A stretch of DNA of 64,000 nucleotides from the NCBI GenBank assembly GCA_000720995.1, contig JOEL01000056.1, forward strand, positions 1 through 64,000, in the 5' to 3' direction. Below, one piece after another: positions 50,925-59,156 of the stretch. This DNA is from Streptomyces celluloflavus. Lineage in GTDB: Bacteria; Actinomycetota; Actinomycetes; Streptomycetales; Streptomycetaceae. The notes beneath the pieces were generated by a model, which saw only the letters and a list, made by a program, of their open reading frames with translations, ran no database searches and was not told the DNA's origin. The position numbers and the translations under genes are program-made. The stretch's first letter is position 1, and each line of letters starts with the position of its first letter.

Positions 50925-50962
50925 CCGGATACTCCTGTTCGGGACGAATGCACCTATTGCGT

Positions 50963-50978
50963 CATCGTATAAACGATG
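50963..50978. promoter_or_regulatory. Palindromic operator candidate upstream of dps
   Basis: CATCGT-ATAA-ACGATG, a perfect 6+4+6 dyad, 39 bases before the dps start in the only AT-rich patch of the region. Could be a repressor or activator site; no partner is known from the window. Confidence 0.5.
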
Positions 50979-51047
50979 TCGCGAGACGAGCGGGCCAAAC
51001 GGTCCACGCGGGCGCGTCCCCTCCGGTGCGTGCCCGGACGCACACAG

Positions 51048-51088
51048 CCCGAAGCCCCGGCCGGGCTGCTGCCGACCGGGGCTTCGGG
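51048..51088 (-). terminator. clgR terminator
   Basis: A perfect 13-bp stem (51048-51060 with 51076-51088, CCCGAAGCCCCGG arm), starting 15 bases after the clgR stop. Confidence 0.8.
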
Positions 51089-51102
51089 TGAATACAGGGC
51101 TG

Positions 51103-51486
51103 TCAGGCCGCGACGACATCCACGACGTCTGCCGGCGACTTGATGGTCACGCGGTCCTCCGGCACACCGGCCAAGGAGGCGACGGACACCGAATTGAGCT
51201 TCGGCCGTACCGGTGCGTGGACCGGGCCGCTCGCGGCGGCGGACTGTGCGAGTTCGGCGAGTGCCAGCTCGTCGCTGACCTCTCGCATGAGTTCGGACAT
51301 GCGCACATCCAGCGCGTCACAGATCGACGAGAGCAGTTCGGAGGATGCCTCCTTCTGCCCCCTCTCGACCTCGGACAAATAGCCGAGCGACACCCGGGCG
51401 GAGGAAGAGACCTCGCGCAGGGTTCGGCCCTGGCGCTGACGCTGTCGGCGCAGCACGTCACCCAGCAGGCGACGAAGCAGAATCAT
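51103..51486 (-). CDS. clgR: Clp-protease gene regulator ClgR (XRE family)
   Basis: 127 residues. [23 protein letters not shown], then [20 protein letters not shown]. Activates clp and lon genes in actinobacteria. The C-terminus ends VVAA, the type of end recognised by ClpP, so ClgR is expected to be unstable and self-limiting. ATG 51486 with GGAGGGAG upstream. In the rimO-pgsA-cinA-clgR chain. Confidence 0.93.
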   Translation of the reverse strand: MILLRRLLGDVLRRQRQRQGRTLREVSSSARVSLGYLSEVERGQKEASSELLSSICDALDVRMSELMREVSDELALAELAQSAAASGPVHAPVRPKLNSVSVASLAGVPEDRVTIKSPADVVDVVAA

Positions 51487-51580
51487 CGCTGGCTCCCTCC
51501 TCGGACCTCGGATCCGGATCCTTCTCGACCCACCGTACCGCCTCGGGCGGTAGCCGTGCCGGGCGCAAGTTCGTGTTCTC

Positions 51581-52120
51581 TCAGGGCTGCAAACATCCAT
51601 TCCCCCCGTGTTGTTCCGTATCCTGTGCCCGCGCATTTTCTGTCAGTTCGCTCAGCAGCAAGGCGAGCACGGCTTCGACGCTGTCCGTGCGGATCCGCGC
51701 ACGGTCCCCGGCCAGCGCGAGCCGGCGCACCGCTCCGGCGCCCGCCGGCCCCCGGACCGCGACGAAGACGGTGCCCACCGGCTGCCCGTCCTGGGGATCG
51801 GGCCCGGCGACCCCCGTGGTGGCGAGGCCCCAGTCGGCGCTCAGCACCCGCCGTACACCGTCGGCCATCTGCCGGGCGACCTCCCCGTCCACGGCCCCGC
51901 GCGCGGCGAGCAGCGCCCCGTCCACGCCCAGTACGTCCCGTTTGAGGTCGGTGGCGTAGGCGGTCACCGACCCACGGACGACCCGCGAGGCCCCGGGGAC
52001 GGCGGTCAGCGCCCCCGCGACCAGTCCGCCGGTCAGCGACTCGGCCACCGCCAGCGTCTGCCCTCGGCCGGCGAGCAGCGTCAGCGCCCCGGCCGCCGCG
52101 GCACCCGCCGGCCCGTTCAC
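51581..52120 (-). CDS. CinA C-terminal domain protein (nicotinamide-nucleotide amidohydrolase)
   Basis: 179 residues, PncC/CinA-C fold: [37 protein letters not shown] and [20 protein letters not shown]. Recycles NMN to NaMN. GTG 52120 overlaps the pgsA stop by four bases. The C-terminal 25 residues ([15 protein letters not shown]) are a nonconserved tail. Confidence 0.9.
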   Translation of the reverse strand: MNGPAGAAAAGALTLLAGRGQTLAVAESLTGGLVAGALTAVPGASRVVRGSVTAYATDLKRDVLGVDGALLAARGAVDGEVARQMADGVRRVLSADWGLATTGVAGPDPQDGQPVGTVFVAVRGPAGAGAVRRLALAGDRARIRTDSVEAVLALLLSELTENARAQDTEQHGGNGCLQP

Positions 52121-52758
52121 CGTTCGGCGTCCCGCCCGGCCCGCTCCCGGGCCAGACCGGCCCGGCGCAGCACCACGGCCTGGCGGACGTAGTCCAGCCC
52201 CGTGGCGACGGTCAGCACCACCGCCACCGCCATCACCCACCAGCGGAAAGTGGCCAGCGGGCCGGTCAGCACCAGGACGTACATCCCGACCGCGGTGCCC
52301 TGGGCCAATGTCTTGATCTTGCCCCCGCGGCTGGCCGGAATGACACCGTGCTTGATCACCCAGAACCGCATCAGCGTGATGCCCAGCTCGCGGAAGAGGA
52401 TCACACCCGTCACCCACCAGGGCAGATCGCCCAGCACCGACAGGCAGATCAGCGCGGATCCCATGATCGTCTTGTCCGCTATCGGGTCGGCGATCTTCCC
52501 GAAGTCGGTGACCAGGTTGTACGCGCGCGCCAGATGCCCGTCGAACACGTCGGTGATCATGGCGACGGCGAAGGCGGCCCACGCGAAGGCGCGCCAGGCC
52601 GGGTCCGTACCGTCACCGTGCATCAGCAGCATGACGAAGGCCGGGACCAGCAGCAGCCGCAGCATCGTCAGGACGTTGGCGATGTTCCACAGCCCGGCCT
52701 GCCGGACGGCCGGCGCCGGGCGCGGCCTGCCGGCTGCGGAAGCCGGGACTCCGCTCAT
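52117..52758 (-). CDS. pgsA: CDP-diacylglycerol-glycerol-3-phosphate phosphatidyltransferase
   Basis: 213-residue integral membrane enzyme making phosphatidylglycerophosphate. CDP-alcohol phosphotransferase motif D-G-x2-A-R-x8-G-x3-D-x3-D is intact: [20 protein letters not shown] and [11 protein letters not shown] 52758 overlaps the rimO stop (ATGA). Central gene of the rimO-pgsA-cinA-clgR transcription unit. Confidence 0.92.
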   Translation of the reverse strand: MSGVPASAAGRPRPAPAVRQAGLWNIANVLTMLRLLLVPAFVMLLMHGDGTDPAWRAFAWAAFAVAMITDVFDGHLARAYNLVTDFGKIADPIADKTIMGSALICLSVLGDLPWWVTGVILFRELGITLMRFWVIKHGVIPASRGGKIKTLAQGTAVGMYVLVLTGPLATFRWWVMAVAVVLTVATGLDYVRQAVVLRRAGLARERAGRDAER

Positions 52759-54239
52759 CTGCCCGCCTCCTCGGCACGCTCCGGACCGTCCACCGAGAGC
52801 ACCTCGGCCACCAGGTCCACGCCCTCGCTGGCCACCACCTTTGCTTCGACCATACGACCGGGCACGAGCTCCCGGCCGGTCGAGAGCAGGGTGACCCCGT
52901 CGGTCTCCGGCGCCTGGTGCGCGGCCCGCCCGACGACGCCCTCCTCCTCGTCGATCCGGTCGACCAGCACCCGTACGCTCTCGCCGACCCGCTCCTCCGC
53001 GCGCTGCGCGGTCAGCTCCTCGGCCAGCCACGAGACCCGCGCCAGCCGCTCGGCGACCACCTCCGGGTCGACCTTGTCCGCGTACGACGCGGCTTCCGTA
53101 CCGTCCTCGTCCGAGTAGCCGAAGATGCCGATGGCGTCGAGCCGGGCCTCGGTGAGGAAGCGTTCCAGCTCCGCGACGTCGCTCTCGGTCTCGCCCGGGA
53201 AGCCGACGATGAAGTTGGAGCGGGCGCCGGCCTCGGGCGCCTTCGTCCGGATCTGCCGGAGCAGGTCCAGGAAGCGGTCGGTGTCCCCGAACCGCCGCAT
53301 CGCGCGCAGCACACCCGGCGCCGAGTGCTGGAAGGACAGATCGAAGTAGGGCGCCACCTTGTCGGTGCCGGTCAGCACGTCGATCAGTCCGGGGCGCATC
53401 TCGGCGGGCTGGAGGTAGCTGACCCGGATCCGCTCGATGCCGTCGACGGCCGCCAGCTCCGGCAGCAGCGTCTCCAGCAGCCGGATGTCACCGAGGTCCT
53501 TGCCGTAGGAGGTGTTGTTCTCGGAGACCAGCATGATCTCCTTGACGCCCTGGTCGGCCAGCCAGCGGGTCTCGCCGAGCACATCGGCGGGCCGGCGCGA
53601 GATGAACGAGCCGCGGAAGGACGGGATGGCGCAGAACGAGCAGCGCCGGTCGCAGCCGGAGGCGAGCTTCACCGAGGCCACCGGGTTGCTGCCGAGCCGG
53701 CGGCGCAGCGGCGCGCGGGGCCCGGAGGCGGGCGCGACGCCCTCGGGCAGGTCCTCGGGCGGGGTGTCCTGGGCGTGGCCGGGCAGCGCCACATCGGCGG
53801 CGCCCTGGCGCTCGGCCGGGCTGATCGGCAGCAGCTTGCGGCGGTCGCGCGGGGTGTGCGAGGCGTGGATGCCGCCGTTGAGGATGGTCTGGAGGCGGTC
53901 GGAGATATCGCTGTAGTCGTCGAAACCGAGCACACCGTCGGCCTCGGGCAGCGCCTGGGCCAGTTCCTTGCCGTAGCGCTCGGCCATGCAGCCCACGGCC
54001 ACCACGGCCTGGGTCCGGCCGTGATCCTTCAGATCGTTGGCTTCGAGCAGGGCATCGACGGAGTCCTTCTTGGCGGCCTCGACGAATCCGCAGGTGTTGA
54101 CGACGGCGACATCGGCATCGGCGGCTTCTTCGACGAGCTCCCAGCCGTCCGCTGCCAGGCGGCCTGCGAGCTCCTCCGAGTCCACCTCGTTACGGGCGCA
54201 GCCAAGAGTGACAAGGGCGACGGTACGGCGTTCGGGCAT
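52755..54239 (-). CDS. rimO: Ribosomal protein S12 methylthiotransferase
   Basis: 494 residues. Auxiliary cluster Cys 14, 50, 84 ([28 protein letters not shown]); radical-SAM CDRRCSFC (C196, C200, C203); C-terminal TRAM. Methylthiolates Asp of S12. An acidic, Pro-rich insert at about 140-185 separates the first two domains, as in other Streptomyces. Sister of MiaB in this same window. Confidence 0.94.
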   Translation of the reverse strand: MPERRTVALVTLGCARNEVDSEELAGRLAADGWELVEEAADADVAVVNTCGFVEAAKKDSVDALLEANDLKDHGRTQAVVAVGCMAERYGKELAQALPEADGVLGFDDYSDISDRLQTILNGGIHASHTPRDRRKLLPISPAERQGAADVALPGHAQDTPPEDLPEGVAPASGPRAPLRRRLGSNPVASVKLASGCDRRCSFCAIPSFRGSFISRRPADVLGETRWLADQGVKEIMLVSENNTSYGKDLGDIRLLETLLPELAAVDGIERIRVSYLQPAEMRPGLIDVLTGTDKVAPYFDLSFQHSAPGVLRAMRRFGDTDRFLDLLRQIRTKAPEAGARSNFIVGFPGETESDVAELERFLTEARLDAIGIFGYSDEDGTEAASYADKVDPEVVAERLARVSWLAEELTAQRAEERVGESVRVLVDRIDEEEGVVGRAAHQAPETDGVTLLSTGRELVPGRMVEAKVVASEGVDLVAEVLSVDGPERAEEAGR

Positions 54240-54284
54240 GGGGCTCAGCCTACTTCGTCCCGGTCGTGCCCATGGCGTGCAGGT

Positions 54285-54340
54285 CTGCGGCCGCTCTCCC
54301 AGGGCTCCCCGGCCAGGGGGTGCCGGGGCGGCGGCCGCAG
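54285..54340 (-). terminator. rodZ-like gene terminator
   Basis: Nested hairpin: CTGCGGCCGC (54285-54294) with GCGGCCGCAG (54331-54340), and inside it CCCCGGC (54307-54313) with GCCGGGG (54322-54328). Begins 14 bases after the stop. Confidence 0.7.
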
Positions 54341-54353
54341 CTCAGACGCGGTC

Positions 54354-55157
54354 TCAGCCCGCCTGAGGGTCTCCGGGGGTGTAGCTCAGCCGCTCCACGG
54401 ACCCCTCGTCGCCGACCTCCTTGACCTCCTTGCCGTTGACGTACAGCTGCACGGCTCCGGCGTTGCCCAGGACCAGGTCGATCCGCTTCTTGTCGGTGAA
54501 GGTCATGGACTCGCCCTGCTCCAGCAGACCGTCCTCCAGGAGCTTGCCGTTGGCGTCCTTGGCGGAGACCCAGCTCTTGCCGTCCCGGGCGGTGACCTTG
54601 ATCGTCACCTTGTCCTTGGGCAGTCCGGCGATGGCACCGTCGGAGGGCTCGGGGGCGGGCTTGGCCGGCGGCGCGGAGCGGCTGGGCGCCGGTGCGGGCT
54701 TCTCGGCGTCGGCGGAGTCCCCCGCGGCGACCGGGTTGCCGGTGGTCTTGCCGCCGCTGAAGAGCGTGAAGCCGACGAAGCCGACGACTGCGACGATCGC
54801 CGCGACCATGGCGGCGGTCCAGTTGGGCCGGCGCCGCTCGGGCCGGATCCGCTCGGCCTCGAACAGCGGCGCGGCCGGGGTCGGTGCGGGCCGGCCGCCG
54901 TGCTCGGCGTCGTACCGGGCGATCAGTGCCTCGGGATCGAGCGAGACGGCGCGGGCGAGCGCACGCAGATGCCCCCGCGCATAGACCTCGCCGCCGCAGC
55001 GCGAGAAGTCGTCCATCTCGATCGCCTGCACGATGGGGATGCGCACCCGTGTCGTCGTACTGACCTCTTCGATGGTCAGTCCTGCGTCGGTACGGGCCTG
55101 CTGGATGGCGCGACCGACGGAAGGCCGGTCGGCTTCGGGAGAGTTGCCGATGGACAC
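54354..55157 (-). CDS. RodZ-like HTH membrane protein
   Basis: 267 residues: N-terminal HTH_25 domain (AIQQARTDAGLTIEEVSTTT, IEMDDFSRCGGEVYARGHLR), a single TM at about 125-145, a Pro/Ala-rich linker, and a C-terminal DUF4115-like beta domain (VTIKVTARDGKSWVSAKDAN). Cytoskeletal-type regulator family. GTG 55157 has GAAAGG 7 bases upstream; GTG 55184 gives nine more residues. A strong-SD micro-ORF immediately precedes it. Confidence 0.87.
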   Translation of the reverse strand: MSIGNSPEADRPSVGRAIQQARTDAGLTIEEVSTTTRVRIPIVQAIEMDDFSRCGGEVYARGHLRALARAVSLDPEALIARYDAEHGGRPAPTPAAPLFEAERIRPERRRPNWTAAMVAAIVAVVGFVGFTLFSGGKTTGNPVAAGDSADAEKPAPAPSRSAPPAKPAPEPSDGAIAGLPKDKVTIKVTARDGKSWVSAKDANGKLLEDGLLEQGESMTFTDKKRIDLVLGNAGAVQLYVNGKEVKEVGDEGSVERLSYTPGDPQAG

Positions 55158-55200
55158 GGGGGCGCCTTTCGAGCGTGTAGCCACCTGCTGGAGGTTCAGT

Positions 55201-55299
55201 CTAGGGGTGGACCGAAAGGGTGGGGCAAGCGGGAGAGCGGAGTTTGTACGCCATCAGAACGCCCGTGGACGGCGCCGCCGGGCCTGCATGATGAAGCAT
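55201..55299 (-). CDS. 32-residue micro-ORF with perfect Shine-Dalgarno
   Basis: ATG 55299 to TAG 55201-55203. The peptide begins MLHHAGPAAPSTGVLMAYKL and ends LSVHP, unrecognised. AAGGAGGTGA (55307-55316) is a 10/10 match to the 16S anti-SD with an ideal 7-base spacer, the best site seen in the window. It starts 81 bases after the ftsK stop and stops 43 bases before the rodZ-like start. It could be a regulatory leader for that gene or a small protein in its own right. Confidence 0.55.
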   Translation of the reverse strand: MLHHAGPAAPSTGVLMAYKLRSPACPTLSVHP

Positions 55300-55380
55300 C
55301 GTTCCCTCACCTCCTTCCGCTTGACGTATCAGCAGGCGAAACGGTTGCTTTCTCTCGTACGAGTGACCCGCAAATGGGTG

Positions 55381-58149
55381 CTACGCCGGAGAGTCCCCCC
55401 GGATCAGGGCGAGCGCCCCGTCCAGTTCGTCCGGCTTGACCAGCACATCGCGGGCCTTGGAGCCCTCGCTCGGCCCGACGATGTTCCGCGACTCCATCAG
55501 GTCCATCAGCCGCCCGGCCTTGGCGAAGCCCACCCGCAGCTTGCGCTGGAGCATCGACGTCGATCCGAACTGGGTGGACACCACCAGCTCGGCGGCCTGG
55601 CAGAGCAGATCGAGATCGTCGCCGATGTCCTCGTCGATCTCCTTCTTCTTCGCCGTACCGACGGTGACGTCCTCGCGGAAGACCGGCGCCATCTGGTCCT
55701 TGCAGTGCTGGACCACCGCCGCGACCTCGGCCTCGGTCACGAAGGCGCCCTGCATACGGACCGGTTTGTTGGCGCCCATCGGCAGGAAGAGTCCATCGCC
55801 CTTGCCGATCAGCTTCTCGGCGCCCGGCTGGTCGAGGATGACCCGGCTGTCGGCGAGCGAGGAGGTGGCGAAGGCGAGCCGGGAGGGCACATTGGCCTTG
55901 ATCAGACCGGTGACGACATCGACGGACGGGCGCTGGGTGGCCAGCACCAGGTGGATGCCGGCGGCGCGGGCGAGCTGCGTGATGCGGACGATCGAGTCCT
56001 CCACGTCCCGCGGCGCGACCATCATCAGGTCCGCCAGCTCGTCGACGATGACCAGCAGATACGGGTACGGGGACAGCTCGCGCTCGCTGCCCACGGGCGA
56101 GGTGACCTTGCCGTTGCGCACCGCTTCGTTGAAGTCGTCGATGTGCCGGAAGCCGTACGCCGCCAGGTCGTCGTAGCGCAGGTCCATCTCGCGCACCACC
56201 CACTGGAGCGCCTCGGCGGCACGCTTGGGGTTGGTGATGATCGGCGTGATCAGGTGCGGGATGCCTTCGTAGGCGGTCAGTTCCACCCGCTTGGGGTCGA
56301 CCAGCACCATCCGCACATCGTCCGGGGTGGCGCGGATCATCACCGAGGTGATCAGGCAGTTGATGCAGGAGGACTTGCCGGAGCCGGTCGCACCGGCGAC
56401 CAGGACGTGCGGCATCTTCGTCATGTTGGCCATGACATAGCCGCCCTCGACGTCCTTGCCGAGCGCGACCAGCATCGGGTGGTCGTCGCCCGCGGCGTCC
56501 GCCAGCCGCAGGACGTCGCCGAGGTTGACCATCTCGCGGTCGGTGTTGGGGATCTCGATGCCCACCGCGGACTTGCCGGGGATCGGGCTGATGATGCGGA
56601 CATCGGGGCTGGCCACCGCGTAGGCGATGTTCTTGGCCAGCGCGGTGATCTTCTCGACCTTGACGGCCGGACCCAGCTCGACCTCGTAGCGGGTGACCGT
56701 CGGCCCACGGGTGAAGCCGGTGACCGCGGCATCGACCTTGAACTCCTGGAAGACCGTGGTCAGCGCCGCCACTATCGCGTCGTTGGCAGCGCTGCGGGTC
56801 TTGCCGGGGCCGCCGCGGGAGAGCAGGTCGAGGGAGGGCAGCGCGTAGCTGATGTCACCGGCCAGCTGGAGCTGTTCGGCGCGCGGCGGCAGATCCGCGG
56901 GCGGCTCCGGCGCCGCCTTGGTGAAGTCCGGTACGGACGGGGTGGACCCGGCGCCGGCCGGCTGCGCGCCGCGGGCCGCCGGCACCCCGCCGCTCTCCGC
57001 CCCGGTGTCCGCTCCGGCCCGCTCCCGTCGCTCCCCGGAGATACCGCTGCTCAGGCCCGCGATGAGCGGGGAGGGCTGGACGCCGTGCAGCACCGCGCCG
57101 TCCAGCGCGGCGGCGGCCGCGGCGGCCACGTCGACCGCGTCCATCGGCCGGTCCGGGTCGGGCGCCACGGCGGCCCGGCGCGGGCGGCGGCGCTTGGCCG
57201 GCGCCTCCTCTTCTCTCCCGTCGGGATCCGCGGGATCGTCCGTCGCGGCGCCGCGGCGCCGGCCGCGCGCCGGCTGCTCCCGCCACTCCTCCGCGAACTC
57301 CTCCGCCTCCCAGTCCGAGGGCTCGGGCTCGGTGGGCTCCAGCACGCCCAGCTTGACCCCGAGCGCGCGCAGCCGCTGCGGGATGGCGTTCACCGGCGTC
57401 GCGGTGACCACCAGCAGCCCGAAGACGGTCAGCAGTACCAGCAGCGCCACCGCCAGCGTCTGGCCGACGGCGAAGACCAGCGGTTTGGACGCGGCCCAGC
57501 CGACATACCCGCCGGCGTCCTGCACGGCCGCGATGCCGGCGCTCCGGCCCGGCGAACCGCAGGCGACGGCGACCTGTCCGAGGATGCCGAGGACCAGCGC
57601 GGACAGCCCGATGATGATCCGGCCGTTGGCCTCCGGCTGCTCGGGGTGGCGGATGAGCCGGATGGCGATGCCGCCCAGCAGGATCGGCACGACCAGGTCG
57701 AGCCGGCCGAACGCGCCGGTGACCAGCAGCGCGACAAGGTCCCCGACCGGGCCGCTGAGGTTGGACCAGGTGCCGGCCGCGACGACCAGCGCCAGGCCGA
57801 GCAGCAGCAGGCCCAGCCCGTCCTTGCGGTGCGCCGGGTCGAGGTTCTTCGCACCGTGGCCCATCCCGCGGAACATCGCCCCGATGGCGTGCGCCAGCCC
57901 GAGCCAGCAGGCACGGACGAGGCGGTAGACACCGCCGGTGGGTGACGGCGCCGGTTTCGGGGCGGCCTTCTTGGCGGGCGCCCTCTTGGCCGGTGCCTTC
58001 TTCGCGGCCACGGGCTTCTTCAGCGGCGGCTTCTTGGCGGGAGCCTTCTTCGCGGCGGTCTTCTTGGCCGCGCCCGCGGGCTGTCCGGCGCGCTGCTTCG
58101 AGGGGCCCGCCGTGCTCTGGGTTCCCTTGCCGGACGTACGTGAGGCCAT
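55381..58149 (-). CDS. ftsK: DNA translocase FtsK
   Basis: 922 residues. A Lys/Ala/Pro-rich N-terminus (KKTAAKKAPAKKPP), four membrane helices (about 75-245), a linker, then the translocase motor with Walker A GATGSGKSSC at about 585 and Walker B VDEL region, and the gamma domain (GRLMDLMESRNIVGPSEGSK). ATG 58149 (MASRTSGK) has no SD on its strand. Moves chromosomes away from sporulation septa. Confidence 0.95.
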   Translation of the reverse strand: MASRTSGKGTQSTAGPSKQRAGQPAGAAKKTAAKKAPAKKPPLKKPVAAKKAPAKRAPAKKAAPKPAPSPTGGVYRLVRACWLGLAHAIGAMFRGMGHGAKNLDPAHRKDGLGLLLLGLALVVAAGTWSNLSGPVGDLVALLVTGAFGRLDLVVPILLGGIAIRLIRHPEQPEANGRIIIGLSALVLGILGQVAVACGSPGRSAGIAAVQDAGGYVGWAASKPLVFAVGQTLAVALLVLLTVFGLLVVTATPVNAIPQRLRALGVKLGVLEPTEPEPSDWEAEEFAEEWREQPARGRRRGAATDDPADPDGREEEAPAKRRRPRRAAVAPDPDRPMDAVDVAAAAAAALDGAVLHGVQPSPLIAGLSSGISGERRERAGADTGAESGGVPAARGAQPAGAGSTPSVPDFTKAAPEPPADLPPRAEQLQLAGDISYALPSLDLLSRGGPGKTRSAANDAIVAALTTVFQEFKVDAAVTGFTRGPTVTRYEVELGPAVKVEKITALAKNIAYAVASPDVRIISPIPGKSAVGIEIPNTDREMVNLGDVLRLADAAGDDHPMLVALGKDVEGGYVMANMTKMPHVLVAGATGSGKSSCINCLITSVMIRATPDDVRMVLVDPKRVELTAYEGIPHLITPIITNPKRAAEALQWVVREMDLRYDDLAAYGFRHIDDFNEAVRNGKVTSPVGSERELSPYPYLLVIVDELADLMMVAPRDVEDSIVRITQLARAAGIHLVLATQRPSVDVVTGLIKANVPSRLAFATSSLADSRVILDQPGAEKLIGKGDGLFLPMGANKPVRMQGAFVTEAEVAAVVQHCKDQMAPVFREDVTVGTAKKKEIDEDIGDDLDLLCQAAELVVSTQFGSTSMLQRKLRVGFAKAGRLMDLMESRNIVGPSEGSKARDVLVKPDELDGALALIRGDSPA

Positions 58150-58186
58150 GATGAGGAGGTTACAGGCGACGGCGGGCGTGACACGA

Positions 58187-58219
58187 GCGCACGACGCTTC
58201 ACCCATCCGTGTCGTGCGC
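58187..58219 (-). terminator. Hairpin after osaB
   Basis: 9-bp perfect stem GCGCACGAC (58187-58195) with GTCGTGCGC (58211-58219), 15-base loop, 22 bases past the osaB stop and ahead of ftsK. Confidence 0.55.
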
Positions 58220-58241
58220 CCGTCTCATGAGCGGGCGTCAG

Positions 58242-58901
58242 TCAGCCCACGCCGTTGCCCGAGCCCGGCTCCAGTGCGTCCAGCGCCCTGCGCAGGCCGG
58301 TCAGTTTGCGTTCCAGATGTGCCGCGGTGGCCACCGCGGCGGCGTCCGCCGCCTCGTCCAACTGCTTGGACAGCGCCTCGGCCTGCTCCTCGACCGCGGC
58401 CAGCCGCGCCGACAGCTCGGCGAGCAGCCCCGCGGACTCCTTCGTCTCGTCGGCGCTCGGGCGCCCGCCCTCCAGCTGCAACCTCAGCAGGGCTGCCTGC
58501 TCCCGCAGTTGGCAGTTCTTCATGTAGAGGTCGACGAAGACCGAGACCTTCGCGCGCAGCACCCACAGGTCGAACGGCTTGGAGATGTAGTCGACCGCAC
58601 CGGCCGCGTAACCGCGGAAGGTGTGGTGCGGGCCGTGGTTGATGGCCGTGAGGAAGATGATCGGGATGTCCCGGGTGCGTTCACGGCGCTTGATGTGCGC
58701 CGCCGTCTCGAATCCGTCCATCCCCGGCATCTGCACATCGAGCAGAATGACCGCGAAATCGTCCGTGAGCAGTGCTTTGAGCGCTTCCTCCCCGGACGAT
58801 GCCCGCACCAGCGTCTGATCGAGCGCGGAGAGGATCGCCTCCAGCGCCAGCAGATTCTCCGGCCGGTCATCGACCAGGAGGATCTTGGCCTTCTGCACCA
58901 T
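58242..58901 (-). CDS. osaB: Response regulator OsaB
   Basis: 219 residues: a single receiver domain (ILLVDDRPENLLALEAILSA, phospho-Asp in VILLDVQMPGMDGFE, K in YISKPFDLW) followed by a C-terminal coiled coil with no DNA-binding domain. ATG 58901 with GAGGAGG upstream. In Streptomyces, OsaB and the adjacent kinase OsaA control osmoadaptation and aerial growth. It lies 255 bases downstream of osaA. Confidence 0.9.
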   Translation of the reverse strand: MVQKAKILLVDDRPENLLALEAILSALDQTLVRASSGEEALKALLTDDFAVILLDVQMPGMDGFETAAHIKRRERTRDIPIIFLTAINHGPHHTFRGYAAGAVDYISKPFDLWVLRAKVSVFVDLYMKNCQLREQAALLRLQLEGGRPSADETKESAGLLAELSARLAAVEEQAEALSKQLDEAADAAAVATAAHLERKLTGLRRALDALEPGSGNGVG

Positions 58902-59156
58902 GGCCCGTCCTCCTCGCCCCGGCAGTACACCGGACGCCGCCCCAGGGGACGACTCCGTCATGCCGCCCGTCCTTGTGCCGGTCATGGTAGCTGCACCCCG
59001 CCTGTCGCCACACCCTGTCACCGCGATGTCACTGTGCACGTAGCAGAAACGCAGGGAGAGACCAGAAGGTTCCCCGAACCGCGCGCTTCCACACGTCCAC
59101 GGCCACACTGTGTCAGCACGCGGTGATCCTCGTACGCCTCCATACTGGACGCCCCG

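Noticed and set aside
55033-57945. 970-codon plus-strand frame including MMKHRSLTSFRLTYQQAKRL
   Set aside because: Antisense to ftsK; the AT-richer start has no ribosome site, whereas the opposite strand has a perfect one.
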